Below the pieces are notes generated by a model. The model had not been told where the DNA came from. It saw only the letters and a list, made by a program, of their open reading frames with translations, and searched no databases. Position numbers and translations under genes: made by a program. A DNA stretch of 64,000 bases, from NCBI GenBank assembly GCA_003216725.1, contig QCIL01000005.1:18610-82609 (forward strand), in the 5' to 3' direction. Of the stretch, positions 28,054 through 36,550 are shown in pieces (the first letter of the stretch is position 1; every line of letters begins with the position of its first letter). The stretch comes from Prochlorococcus sp. AG-402-L18. Its GTDB lineage: Bacteria > Cyanobacteriota > Cyanobacteriia > PCC-6307 > Cyanobiaceae.

Positions 28054-28617
28054 ATGGATTCAAGGAGAATTAGAAATCTTAGAAATAGTTTTGATAGAAA
28101 TATTGTTGATAAACAAGTTGATAAAATTTTTGAAACTGGAAGACAATTCGTTGATGGAGTATCTGGTGCTAGGCCAGGCAAAAGAAGGAATTCAGATTTT
28201 CAAGGAATAACAAGTAAAAGTGTTAAAAAAGTAGGAAAATGGGTATCCGAAAAAGTCGATTTATTTTTTGATGAAGATAATGATGATTGGCGTGATGATA
28301 ATTTTTACGATGATAACAACGATTTTAAGAATTTTACTAGAGAATCAAATCCTTATGAATCTGCCAAAGCGTACTCAAAAAGACCTTTAGAAGCAATATC
28401 TTTAAGGCAACCAAAAAACTTACAGACAACTGAGCAAAAAAAATTACCTTATGTGAAAGAGAATAAAAATGAAGATTGGCCAGATGAAATGGATTTCAAA
28501 GCTGAAAGATGGCAAAGAGCTTCAGAAAACGAGAATACTATATCAAGAGATCAATCAAACCAACAAGGTCAATCAAAATCAAGAAATCTTCCAAGATCAA
28601 GAAGAAGAAGAATATAG
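28054..28617 (+). CDS. Charged, largely disordered protein of unknown function
   Basis: 187 residues, not recognised as a named family. The basic N-terminus starts MDSRRIRNLRNSFDRN and is followed by QVDKIFETGRQFVDGVSGARPGKRR, which looks conserved rather than random. Residues about 68-95 are strongly acidic (runs of Asp and Asn), the middle is Ser/Glu/Lys-rich, and the tail is basic (PRSRRRRI). Such a mix suggests a nucleic-acid or protein-binding, partly unfolded protein. An overlapping frame on the same strand (27980-28210) is a shadow of it. Its last 21 bases overlap the convergent chorismate lyase gene. Confidence 0.7.
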   Translation: MDSRRIRNLRNSFDRNIVDKQVDKIFETGRQFVDGVSGARPGKRRNSDFQGITSKSVKKVGKWVSEKVDLFFDEDNDDWRDDNFYDDNNDFKNFTRESNPYESAKAYSKRPLEAISLRQPKNLQTTEQKKLPYVKENKNEDWPDEMDFKAERWQRASENENTISRDQSNQQGQSKSRNLPRSRRRRI

Positions 28618-29139
28618 TTTCTTAAATTCTTGAATTCCTGAATAACCCAATAAACTTTCTAGATGTGGATTAAAGACTTCTCTAATAATTGTTAGGGGTT
28701 TTTTGTCTCGAAAAAATCTATAATTTCTTGACCAGAATGGGCCTTTAAAACAAAATTGATCTTCTAACCAATTTGAATTTACAAGTGAAATTCGATCAAC
28801 TTCTCTAAACAATTCAGATCTATCTTGTGTCAAATTCTTCCAAATTGGTTCTTCTTTGGCTTTTAAATTTTCATTCACTTGTTCTGCATTCCACCAACTT
28901 TCAGCCCATGCTAGATTTTTATTATTGTTTTTAATCCATACTTGTCTTCTAATTAAAGGGCCATTTAACTGATTTAATTCTTTAGGACCTTCTTTAATGA
29001 ATAGAGGATCTACTTGCATTGAAATTAATTTAATTTTCGTTTCTTGATTAGTTAGAAGTTGTAGATGTCTAGTTGGACTTCCATCCCCAAGCAGCATTAA
29101 TTTCCATGGACCTGATATCTTAGGTAATGAATTTTTCAC
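28597..29139 (-). CDS. Chorismate pyruvate-lyase (DUF98 type)
   Basis: Probably makes 4-hydroxybenzoate from chorismate as first step to plastoquinone in cyanobacteria. 180 residues. Marks of the family are LLLGDGSPTRHLQLLT (in two pieces, GDGSPTRH and LQLLT), GPLIRRQVWI, FREVDRI and ITIREVFNP-like TIIREVFNPHLE near the end. The only canonical start in a sensible place is GTG at 29139, without a clear ribosome site. The reading frame stays open for a further 27 codons upstream to the mnmG stop, so the protein may begin earlier at a non-canonical codon. It lies just downstream of mnmG on the same strand. Confidence 0.8.
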   Translation of the reverse strand: MKNSLPKISGPWKLMLLGDGSPTRHLQLLTNQETKIKLISMQVDPLFIKEGPKELNQLNGPLIRRQVWIKNNNKNLAWAESWWNAEQVNENLKAKEEPIWKNLTQDRSELFREVDRISLVNSNWLEDQFCFKGPFWSRNYRFFRDKKPLTIIREVFNPHLESLLGYSGIQEFKKLYSSSS

Positions 29140-29220
29140 TAAAAAAGTAGAGGCTTTTTCTTCCCATAAAATTTTTGGTGAGTTAAAAAGTTTATTATTC
29201 AGTGCTCTGACGGAATGCTT

Positions 29221-31188
29221 TTAAGATGATAACTTTTTTTCAGCAACAATATTTGCTTTTTCATTCTTTATTTCTCTTATTTTTAGCCAAACAAGTAATG
29301 CAGTTAAATCAGCTTTGCTTACTCCTGGAATTTTTGAAGCATCACCAAAATTTTTTGGCTTTATCTTTTTCAAATTCTCTCTAGCTTCTAAAGATAATGT
29401 ATCTATCTTTTCGTAATTGATTTCTTGAGGCAGAGATTTACAGCTTTGACGATTTATTTGTTCAATGTTGTTTTTTTGTCTCTTAAGGTAACCCTCGTAT
29501 TTAATATCTATTTCAACTCCTTCCTGTATTGAAGAATCTAGAATTTTTTCAGTCAAATTATATTTAATTAGATCTGAATAATGAAAGTTTGGTCTTTTTA
29601 AGAGTTCTTTCAAAGTCGTTGAACCTTTGATTTTTGATCCCGTGTCTAATTCTATTTTTTTTGATGTTTTATTGGTATTTTTTAAACGGGTGTTGTTTAA
29701 TCTTAATTTCTCTTCCTCAAGGAGTTGCATCTTTTCTTGATAGGCCGACCATCTTTTCTCATCAATAAGCCCTATTTGATAACCTAATGGGGTTAATCTC
29801 CTATCTGCATTATCTCCTCTAAGAGTTAACCTATATTCACTCCTACTAGTTAGAACTCTATATGGTTCTTTAAGATCTTTCGTAATTAAATCATTAATCA
29901 TTGTTCCTATATAGCTGCTTTCTCTAGTGAAAATTATTGGGTCTTTTTTGTTTAGTTTTCTTGTCGCATTGACTCCGGCAACTAATCCTTGTGCTGCTGC
30001 TTCTTCATAACCAGTAGTTCCATTAATTTGTCCAGCGCTAAACAAATATTCAATTTCTTTCGTTTCAAGTGATGTTTGGAGCTGTGTTGCTGGTATATAG
30101 TCATACTCGACAGCATATGCTGGTCGCAACATTTTACATTTACTTAATCCAGGTAAGGTTCTTAAAAGTTCTAATTGAATATTTTCGGGTAAACCTGTAG
30201 AAAATCCCTGTACATATATTTCAGGGGTATTAATTCCTTCTGGCTCTAAGAAAATTTGATGTGATTCTTTATCAGCAAATTTAACTATTTTATCTTCAAT
30301 TGATGGGCAATATCTTGGCCCTTTACTATCAATAAAACCGCCGTAAATGGGAGTTAAATGTAAATTATTTCGAATGAGTTGATGTGTTTTAGAAGTTGTT
30401 CTTGTGATATGACAACTAACTTGAGGCATATTATTTTTGATATCTGGATCAAAAGAAAAATATTTATCAGCTGCAGTACTGGGTTGAATATCTAATTCAT
30501 CAAAAATGATACTCTTTTTATCAACTCTTGCTGGAGTTCCCGTTTTTAATCGTTCTGTTTTGATACCAATTTCGTGTAAGTTTTGAGTAAGACCTTGTGC
30601 TGCTTGTTCGCCCGATCTACCTGCTGACATTGATTTATTTCCTATCCATATTCTTCCTTCTAAAAAAGTACCAGCTGTGATGATAACTGATTTAGCTGAA
30701 TAATAACTACCAAAGAATGTTTTTACACCTTTTATTCTTTTTTTTATGATTTTTTTGGAGTTCAATCCGATTTCTTCAGTTTTTGCAATATCCAGTTCAG
30801 TAATCATTGCTTCTTTTAAAGATAAATTATCTGTGTTCTGAAGGATTTCGATCATCTTTTTTGAGTATTCTCTTTTGTCTGTTTGGGCTCTTAATGCCCA
30901 TACAGCCGGTCCTCTACTTGCATTTAATATTCTTTTTTGAATAGCTGTTTTATCAGCTAATTTTCCAATGATTCCTCCTAATGCATCAACTTCATGCACT
31001 AACTGACTTTTAGCTGGCCCTCCAACTGCAGGATTACAAGGTTGCCAAGCTATTCTATCTAAGTTCAGTGTAAATAAGGCTGTTGAGAATCCTAATTTTG
31101 CTGTGGTTATTGCAGCTTCGCATCCTGCATGACCTCCCCCTATAACGATGATGTCGAAAGATTCATTTGATGATTTATAATCATTCAT
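29221..31188 (-). CDS. mnmG: tRNA uridine-5-carboxymethylaminomethyl modification enzyme
   Basis: FAD enzyme (also called GidA) that with MnmE modifies the wobble uridine of several tRNAs. 655 residues, slightly longer than E. coli (629). The N-terminal dinucleotide fold is [14 protein letters not shown]; further blocks are [48 protein letters not shown] and [13 protein letters not shown]. The C-terminal helical part shows [14 protein letters not shown]. The start ATG at 31188 follows dnaB by 11 bases. Confidence 0.97.
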   Translation of the reverse strand: MNDYKSSNESFDIIVIGGGHAGCEAAITTAKLGFSTALFTLNLDRIAWQPCNPAVGGPAKSQLVHEVDALGGIIGKLADKTAIQKRILNASRGPAVWALRAQTDKREYSKKMIEILQNTDNLSLKEAMITELDIAKTEEIGLNSKKIIKKRIKGVKTFFGSYYSAKSVIITAGTFLEGRIWIGNKSMSAGRSGEQAAQGLTQNLHEIGIKTERLKTGTPARVDKKSIIFDELDIQPSTAADKYFSFDPDIKNNMPQVSCHITRTTSKTHQLIRNNLHLTPIYGGFIDSKGPRYCPSIEDKIVKFADKESHQIFLEPEGINTPEIYVQGFSTGLPENIQLELLRTLPGLSKCKMLRPAYAVEYDYIPATQLQTSLETKEIEYLFSAGQINGTTGYEEAAAQGLVAGVNATRKLNKKDPIIFTRESSYIGTMINDLITKDLKEPYRVLTSRSEYRLTLRGDNADRRLTPLGYQIGLIDEKRWSAYQEKMQLLEEEKLRLNNTRLKNTNKTSKKIELDTGSKIKGSTTLKELLKRPNFHYSDLIKYNLTEKILDSSIQEGVEIDIKYEGYLKRQKNNIEQINRQSCKSLPQEINYEKIDTLSLEARENLKKIKPKNFGDASKIPGVSKADLTALLVWLKIREIKNEKANIVAEKKLSS

Positions 31189-31199
31189 TTTAGGATTAA

Positions 31200-32555
31200 T
31201 TAATTAGCTAGATTCCTAAATCTAGTGTATTGAGGTTCAAATAATAATTTAACAGTATTTGTGGGACCATTTCTATTTTTAGTGATAATAATTTCTGCAA
31301 TACCTCTATCTTCTGTTTCTGGATTGTAATATTCATCTCTGTAGATCATGCAAACCAAGTCCGCATCTTGTTCTATTGATCCTGATTCTCTGAGATCACT
31401 TAATAGTGGCCGCTTATTGGTTCTTGATTCAACTCCTCTGCTTAGTTGAGATAAAGCAATTACTGGCACATTTAATTCTCTTGCCATGCCTTTAAGTCCT
31501 CTTGTGATTCTTGAAAGTTCTTGTACTCTATTATCAGGTGTTGTTCCTTCCATTAATTGTAAATAATCAATTACTATTAGACCAAGTTTTTTCTTTTGTT
31601 CAGCAATTAATCTTCTGCAAAGTGCTCTCATCTCAAGAACACTTAGGTTAGGCTTATCATCTATAAATATGGGTATTTGACTTAGACTATTAATTCCTTC
31701 TCCAAGAAGTGGCCATTGCTCAGGGGTAAGTCTTCCTGTTTTTAATCTTCCACTTTCAATACCTACTTCTAAAGACAATAATCTATAAGTTAATTGTTCT
31801 TTGCTCATTTCGAGACTAAATACGCAAACAGGTAGATCTTGAGATTGAGCGACATTTCTTGCAATATTTAAAACCATTGAAGTTTTACCCATAGAGGGTC
31901 TTCCAGCAACAATTATTAAATCACTTCTTTGAAAGCCTTGGGTTAAAGCATCTAAATCATAGAAAAGCGTTTTCACACCAACTTCTTCTTTGCCAAGTGA
32001 TCTTGCTTCTATTTCATTAAAAGTACTTGTAAGAATTTCTGATGCTTGGGTTAAACCTTTTGTTGGTTTTTCTTGACTAATTTCAAAAATCTTCTGCTCT
32101 GCTTTATCTAGTACTTCGTTCGTTTTTTGACTTTGATCAAAACCTAGTTGAACAACTTCGTTTCCAGATTTGATTAGTTGTCTTCTTATAAATTTATCGC
32201 TTATTAAATTTGCCACTTGTTCTATCGAGGCAGTAGAAGAAACATTTTCTACTAATTCTACTAATTTGGCATTCCCTCCAATTTTTTCTAATGAGTTATT
32301 ATCTGCAAGCCAAGCACTCATTGAAGTTAGATCAGTAGGTTTCCCTTGGGTGTGTAAAAGTAATGCTGTTTTGTATATTTCTTGATGTGCATTTATATAA
32401 AAAGCTTCTGGTTTAATCAAGTCTGCAATTCTTCCAATCGCGTCAGGATCCAGAAGTATTCCACCTAAAACTACCTCTTCTGCTTGGATATTTTGTGGCG
32501 GTACCAAGCCAGAGTTTTCGTTCTGACTGTTATTTGGAAAAGGAATTGCAACCAT
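31200..32555 (-). CDS. dnaB: Replicative DNA helicase
   Basis: Hexameric helicase at the replication fork. 451 residues, full length and without an intein, which many cyanobacterial dnaB genes have. The N-terminal domain starts with [14 protein letters not shown]. The RecA-like domain has Walker [11 protein letters not shown], Walker [11 protein letters not shown], the arginine-rich finger region [14 protein letters not shown] and the final ITKNRNGPT block. Lies between rplI and mnmG in a minus-strand run. Confidence 0.97.
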   Translation of the reverse strand: MVAIPFPNNSQNENSGLVPPQNIQAEEVVLGGILLDPDAIGRIADLIKPEAFYINAHQEIYKTALLLHTQGKPTDLTSMSAWLADNNSLEKIGGNAKLVELVENVSSTASIEQVANLISDKFIRRQLIKSGNEVVQLGFDQSQKTNEVLDKAEQKIFEISQEKPTKGLTQASEILTSTFNEIEARSLGKEEVGVKTLFYDLDALTQGFQRSDLIIVAGRPSMGKTSMVLNIARNVAQSQDLPVCVFSLEMSKEQLTYRLLSLEVGIESGRLKTGRLTPEQWPLLGEGINSLSQIPIFIDDKPNLSVLEMRALCRRLIAEQKKKLGLIVIDYLQLMEGTTPDNRVQELSRITRGLKGMARELNVPVIALSQLSRGVESRTNKRPLLSDLRESGSIEQDADLVCMIYRDEYYNPETEDRGIAEIIITKNRNGPTNTVKLLFEPQYTRFRNLAN

Positions 32556-32613
32556 AACTTTAAATACCTAGATATATACTCTGACTACTTTTCAAAAATA
32601 TGCAACAAAGTTA

Positions 32614-33069
32614 TTAACTTGTTACTTCGATATTTATTTCTGTACTTACTTCAGGATGTAATTTAACCTTAGCAATATAGGAACCCAAATTGTGTACATC
32701 AGGAACAGTTATATCTCTTCTTTCAATATCTTTTTTTGTAGCTGCTTTTATTGCTTCTGCAACATCTCCATTTGTAACAGTTCCAAAAAGAACTCCATCT
32801 TCACCAACTTGTTTTTTAATTACGAATCTTCCGATTGTTGTTAAAGCAGTTTTAAAGTCTCTAGCTTCTTGTTTCAATTTTTCAGCAGCTATTTTTTCTT
32901 TTTCTCTTTTGCGTTCAATCTGTTTTAAAACTGAAGGGGTAACATTAACTGCTTTACCATAAGGCAGTAAGAAATTTCGTGCATAACCAGGGGCAACTTC
33001 AACAACATCACCGTCCTTCCCAAGGGAAGTAATTGACTCTGTTAAAACTACTTGTACTCTTTTAGCCAT
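32614..33069 (-). CDS. rplI: 50S ribosomal protein L9
   Basis: Large-subunit protein bL9 bound at the L1 side of the ribosome. 151 residues with the typical N-terminal RNA-binding domain ([13 protein letters not shown], then [17 protein letters not shown]), the long connecting helix (about 45-75, Lys/Glu-rich) and the C-terminal domain ([20 protein letters not shown]). Upstream of dnaB by 58 bp, a common pairing. Confidence 0.97.
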   Translation of the reverse strand: MAKRVQVVLTESITSLGKDGDVVEVAPGYARNFLLPYGKAVNVTPSVLKQIERKREKEKIAAEKLKQEARDFKTALTTIGRFVIKKQVGEDGVLFGTVTNGDVAEAIKAATKKDIERRDITVPDVHNLGSYIAKVKLHPEVSTEINIEVTS

Positions 33070-33090
33070 GAAAATACTGTATTAATGTAT

Positions 33091-34029
33091 TTAATAATAA
33101 GACCTAGAGGGTAATTTTACTTTCTTTGCAAATCCTAATTTAGCAAGAATCTTAATATGTTCCCAAGTGAGATCAATTTGACCTCTAAATAATCCTTGTT
33201 TTGCTGAGTTAGGAAATGCATGATGATTATTATGCCATCCCTCTCCAAATGTTAATGCAGCAACCCAGGCGTTGTTTTTGGATGAATCACCACTTTCAAA
33301 AGGTGCTTTACCCCAACAGTGAGTTGCCGAGTTTACTAACCAAGTAATGTGATAAACGACAACAAGTCTCAATGGGATTCCCCAAAGCACCAGAGCCCAC
33401 CCTCCAACTCCTAATTTTTGACCTATTGCGTACAAAGAAAGTCCAATAGGAATTTGTAAAAATAAAAAATATTTATTTAGGAATCTATAATAAGGGTCTT
33501 TAATTAAATCTGCACTTAGTTTTGGAACAGCTTTTAGTGCTTCAACGTCTTTGAACATCCAACCCATATGACTCCACCAAAATCCCTTTTTACTGCTGTG
33601 ATGGTCTACATCTGTATCAGAAAAAGAGTGATGATGCCTATGTAAACCAACCCAATCTATGGGTCCATGTTGGCAACTGATCGCTCCGCAGGTAGCAAAA
33701 AATCTTTCTAACCATCTTGGAACTATAAAGGATCTGTGGGATAACAATCTGTGATATCCAAGCGTGACACCTAAACAGGCAGTTACCCAGTAAAAAAATA
33801 ACAATGATACAACTGCAGGTAAACTCCAAAATTTTGGTTGTATAGCTACTAATGAAAGAATATGAATTGCCACCATGAAAGAAATTGTTCCCCAAGTTTT
33901 ATGCAACCTTGGAGGATATTTTTTTGAATGACTAGAAGGTTCCAGTAATCTTTCTGATAGTTCCACGACTTTTTCAGCTGGAACAGGTTTTTTTAATTTT
34001 GCTGTTTCTTGGAAAATTACTGAATTCAT
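33091..34029 (-). CDS. desC: Acyl-lipid delta-9 type fatty acid desaturase
   Basis: Membrane di-iron desaturase placing the first double bond in membrane-lipid acyl chains. 312 residues. The three histidine boxes are HRLLSH (93-98), HRHHH (130-134, with the HxxHH core overlapping) and HNNHH near residue 269. Hydrophobic segments flank them in the usual pattern. Cold or light control is known for cyanobacterial des genes but no operator is evident. The 75-bp divergent region upstream is shared with the next plus-strand gene and includes TATACT and TACTAT, plausible -10 elements. Confidence 0.92.
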   Translation of the reverse strand: MNSVIFQETAKLKKPVPAEKVVELSERLLEPSSHSKKYPPRLHKTWGTISFMVAIHILSLVAIQPKFWSLPAVVSLLFFYWVTACLGVTLGYHRLLSHRSFIVPRWLERFFATCGAISCQHGPIDWVGLHRHHHSFSDTDVDHHSSKKGFWWSHMGWMFKDVEALKAVPKLSADLIKDPYYRFLNKYFLFLQIPIGLSLYAIGQKLGVGGWALVLWGIPLRLVVVYHITWLVNSATHCWGKAPFESGDSSKNNAWVAALTFGEGWHNNHHAFPNSAKQGLFRGQIDLTWEHIKILAKLGFAKKVKLPSRSYY

Positions 34030-34104
34030 GATATTGAAATGCTATTTTCAAAAATGCCGATATGTAATATTATCATACTATACTATTGATAAGTTTAATT
34101 ATCT

Positions 34105-34803
34105 GTGAGTCTCGGATATCGCGATAAATTATCTAGAGGTCGAAGAGCTATGGCTCATTTGATACATCTCTGGCATGAGCGGAATGGATGGTCTCATAGA
34201 GTTTTGCCGTTGCTTTCTGAAATTCTTGACTTAGGTAAGGTCCATAATTCTCAAATCTCTAATCTTAGGAATGGAAAACTATCTTCTCCTGGACCTGAAG
34301 TTTTTCTTGCTTTGGCTCAAGTCAATATGATTCTTGATCAAGGCATTGATAAAATCAGGGATCGTTTAGAAAGTGATTATCCAGAGTTATGGAAATCTTT
34401 GCAAGAGTCCGCATTACCGGTAAAAAATGATTCTGGTAATCCATTAACCGCAGGAGAATTATTTGAGATTTTTTCTGGATTAAAGTCTCTTCCTTCTTCA
34501 TTTGATTGGTACATAGAAGATGAAGAAGCTTCTGCTTTAAGTGATGCTCTATCAGAGCATTTTTGTCAAAATAGACCTTGGAGATCATGTAAAATTCAAG
34601 TAATGGCAGCTTATACCGTGAATAAATCGATTCGTAGAGAACGCTTTGCTGAGGTAATAGCAGGAATTAGAGACTATACGGCAGAAGAATTAGATGGAGA
34701 ACTACTTGATTTATATGAGGCTTCAAAAAAACTTTCTTATTTTGAGGGAACAGGACCTAATGCCTTCTTAATAGAATTAAGAAATTTAGCTTCTGAAAAA
34801 TAA
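34105..34803 (+). CDS. Conserved-looking protein with N-terminal helix-turn-helix-like region
   Basis: 232 residues from GTG at 34105; the first ATG is 15 codons later. I keep GTG because the basic YRDKLSRGRRAMAHL segment looks conserved. Residues about 48-75 (KVHNSQISNLRNGKLSSP, then PEVFLALAQVN) resemble the recognition half of an XRE-type DNA-binding domain. The rest is helical, without known catalytic motif; FDWYIEDEEASAL and KKLSYFEGTGPNAFL are recognisable blocks. It starts the plus-strand run that leads to the YnbB-like protein and gcvHP. Could be a regulator, but this is inference. Confidence 0.65.
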   Translation: MSLGYRDKLSRGRRAMAHLIHLWHERNGWSHRVLPLLSEILDLGKVHNSQISNLRNGKLSSPGPEVFLALAQVNMILDQGIDKIRDRLESDYPELWKSLQESALPVKNDSGNPLTAGELFEIFSGLKSLPSSFDWYIEDEEASALSDALSEHFCQNRPWRSCKIQVMAAYTVNKSIRRERFAEVIAGIRDYTAEELDGELLDLYEASKKLSYFEGTGPNAFLIELRNLASEK

Positions 34804-34820
34804 TGTGAATTTTTATAATA

Positions 34821-36113
34821 ATGACAAAAAATAATAACTTTAAATTGGCTGAACACGCAGTGCTTTCTGTAGAAGAGAGTTTAGGCAGTGTTTTTCAGGA
34901 GAGGTCGAATCAGCTTTACCATAAGTTAGATAATATTTTGACAATTTTTAAGGATGAAAAAGTTTCCACTAGTCATTTCAATCAATCATCTGGGAGTGGT
35001 CATGATGATATATCAAGAGAAAAAATTGATAAGGTTTTTGCAAGATTATTTCTTGCTGAAAAGGCAGCTGTGAGGATGCAATTTGTAAGTGGAACACATG
35101 CAATAAGTTCTGTCTTATTTGGAATTCTTAGACCTGGAGATGTGATGTTATCACTTACAGGACAACCATATGACACGTTAGAAGAAGTGATAGGAATAAG
35201 GGGAGGAGGTAAAGGCTCACTTAAAGATTTTGATATTGAATATAAGCAAATAAATATCTGCGACAATTTTGATTCTTTTGAAGAAAAAATTGTTCACTCT
35301 TTTAAAGAAAATACATGCAAATTAGTATTTATACAAAAAAGTTGTGGATATAGTTGGAGAAAATCTCTTACCAATCATCAGATAGAGAAAATTTGTAGTC
35401 TGGTTCATAACATTAACCCTAACTGCATATGTTTTGTTGATAACTGTTATGGGGAACTTGTTGAGGATAGTGAACCAATTTCTAAAGGGGCAAATATAAT
35501 TGCTGGTTCATTGATTAAAAATTTGGGAGGAACAATAGTTCCTACTGGTGGTTATGTTGCAGGAGATGCAGAGTTGGTTGAGATGGCATGCTCTAGATTA
35601 ACCTCACCAGGTATTGGTTCATCTGCAGGAATAAATTTTGGATTAGGAAGGTTAATTTTGCAGGGTTTGTTTTTAGCACCACAAATTGTTCACGAATCAC
35701 TAAAAGGTGCTGATATGGTTGCAGCAGTTTTTAAAAATTTGGGATTTCAGGTTTTGCCAGAGCCATCAACTTATAGATCTGATCTTATTCAGTCTGTAAG
35801 ATTGAATAATCCTGATTTGGTACAAAAAGTTTGTCAGTCTTTTCAAAATTCTTCACCAGTAGATTCTTTCCTTAATGTTGTTCCATCATCAATGGAGGGA
35901 TATGATTCAAAATTATTAATGGCAGGAGGTACATTTATTGAAGGGAGTACAAGTGAATTTTCCGCTGATGCCCCTCTAAGAGATCCTTACAATATTTTTG
36001 TTCAAGGTGGTTCTCACATAGCTCACATCAAAATTGCATTAATTCAATTATTATCTGAATTATTAGATGAACAATTAATTACAAAAGATTCTCTAATTTC
36101 TTTATCCACTTAA
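34821..36113 (+). CDS. YnbB/aluminium-resistance family PLP enzyme
   Basis: PLP-dependent protein of 430 residues related to methionine gamma-lyase and cystathionine beta-lyase. The cofactor lysine should be in AGSLIKNLGGTIVPTGGY; QFVSGTHAISSVLFGILRPGD and CFVDNCYGELVE are the other family blocks, and the C-terminal FVQGGSHIAHIKIA segment is typical. Bacterial members have been tied to aluminium resistance, but the true substrate is unknown. It starts 17 bases after the gene upstream and ends two bases before gcvH, so it is probably co-transcribed with it. Confidence 0.85.
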   Translation: MTKNNNFKLAEHAVLSVEESLGSVFQERSNQLYHKLDNILTIFKDEKVSTSHFNQSSGSGHDDISREKIDKVFARLFLAEKAAVRMQFVSGTHAISSVLFGILRPGDVMLSLTGQPYDTLEEVIGIRGGGKGSLKDFDIEYKQINICDNFDSFEEKIVHSFKENTCKLVFIQKSCGYSWRKSLTNHQIEKICSLVHNINPNCICFVDNCYGELVEDSEPISKGANIIAGSLIKNLGGTIVPTGGYVAGDAELVEMACSRLTSPGIGSSAGINFGLGRLILQGLFLAPQIVHESLKGADMVAAVFKNLGFQVLPEPSTYRSDLIQSVRLNNPDLVQKVCQSFQNSSPVDSFLNVVPSSMEGYDSKLLMAGGTFIEGSTSEFSADAPLRDPYNIFVQGGSHIAHIKIALIQLLSELLDEQLITKDSLISLST

Positions 36114-36115
36114 TC

Positions 36116-36505
36116 ATGTCTTACCAGTTTCCAGACAACTTTAACTATGCTGATACCCATGAGTATGTCTTAGAAGAAAACGGATTATTAAAAATTGGAG
36201 TTAGTGAATTTGCTATAGATCAATTAGGAGATATTGTTTTTGTTGAGTTGGCTGATCAAGGGACAACTTTAGAGAAAGGTGAGACTTTTGGAACAATAGA
36301 ATCTGTGAAGGCCGTTGAGGAAGTCTACCTTCCTTTTGCAGGTGAAATAGTATCTGTAAATGAAAGTGTTATTGATAACCCTGAGCTTTTACAGAATGAT
36401 CCGATTGGTGAAGGTTGGTTAGTCATTTTGAAGCCAGAATCAAAAGTATCAATTGCTGATTTGATGACTTCTGAGGAATATCAATCAAAGGTTGTACCAA
36501 AATAA
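36116..36505 (+). CDS. gcvH: Glycine cleavage system H protein
   Basis: Lipoyl carrier that shuttles the aminomethyl group between GcvP and GcvT. 129 residues, normal length. The lipoylated lysine is K65 in ESVKAVEEVY; IGVSEFAIDQLGDIV and GEGWLVIL frame it. Lies two bases after the YnbB-like gene and 45 bases before gcvP. Confidence 0.98.
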   Translation: MSYQFPDNFNYADTHEYVLEENGLLKIGVSEFAIDQLGDIVFVELADQGTTLEKGETFGTIESVKAVEEVYLPFAGEIVSVNESVIDNPELLQNDPIGEGWLVILKPESKVSIADLMTSEEYQSKVVPK

Positions 36506-36550
36506 GGCAAACTTTTTAAAAAGAGCTATTTTAAAGAAAAATATTTTAAT

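Noticed and set aside
27980..28210. Plus-strand frame of 76 residues overlapping the charged protein
   Set aside because: It lies in another frame of the gene at 28054; the composition of the 28054 frame (acidic block, conserved N-terminus) is far more gene-like.
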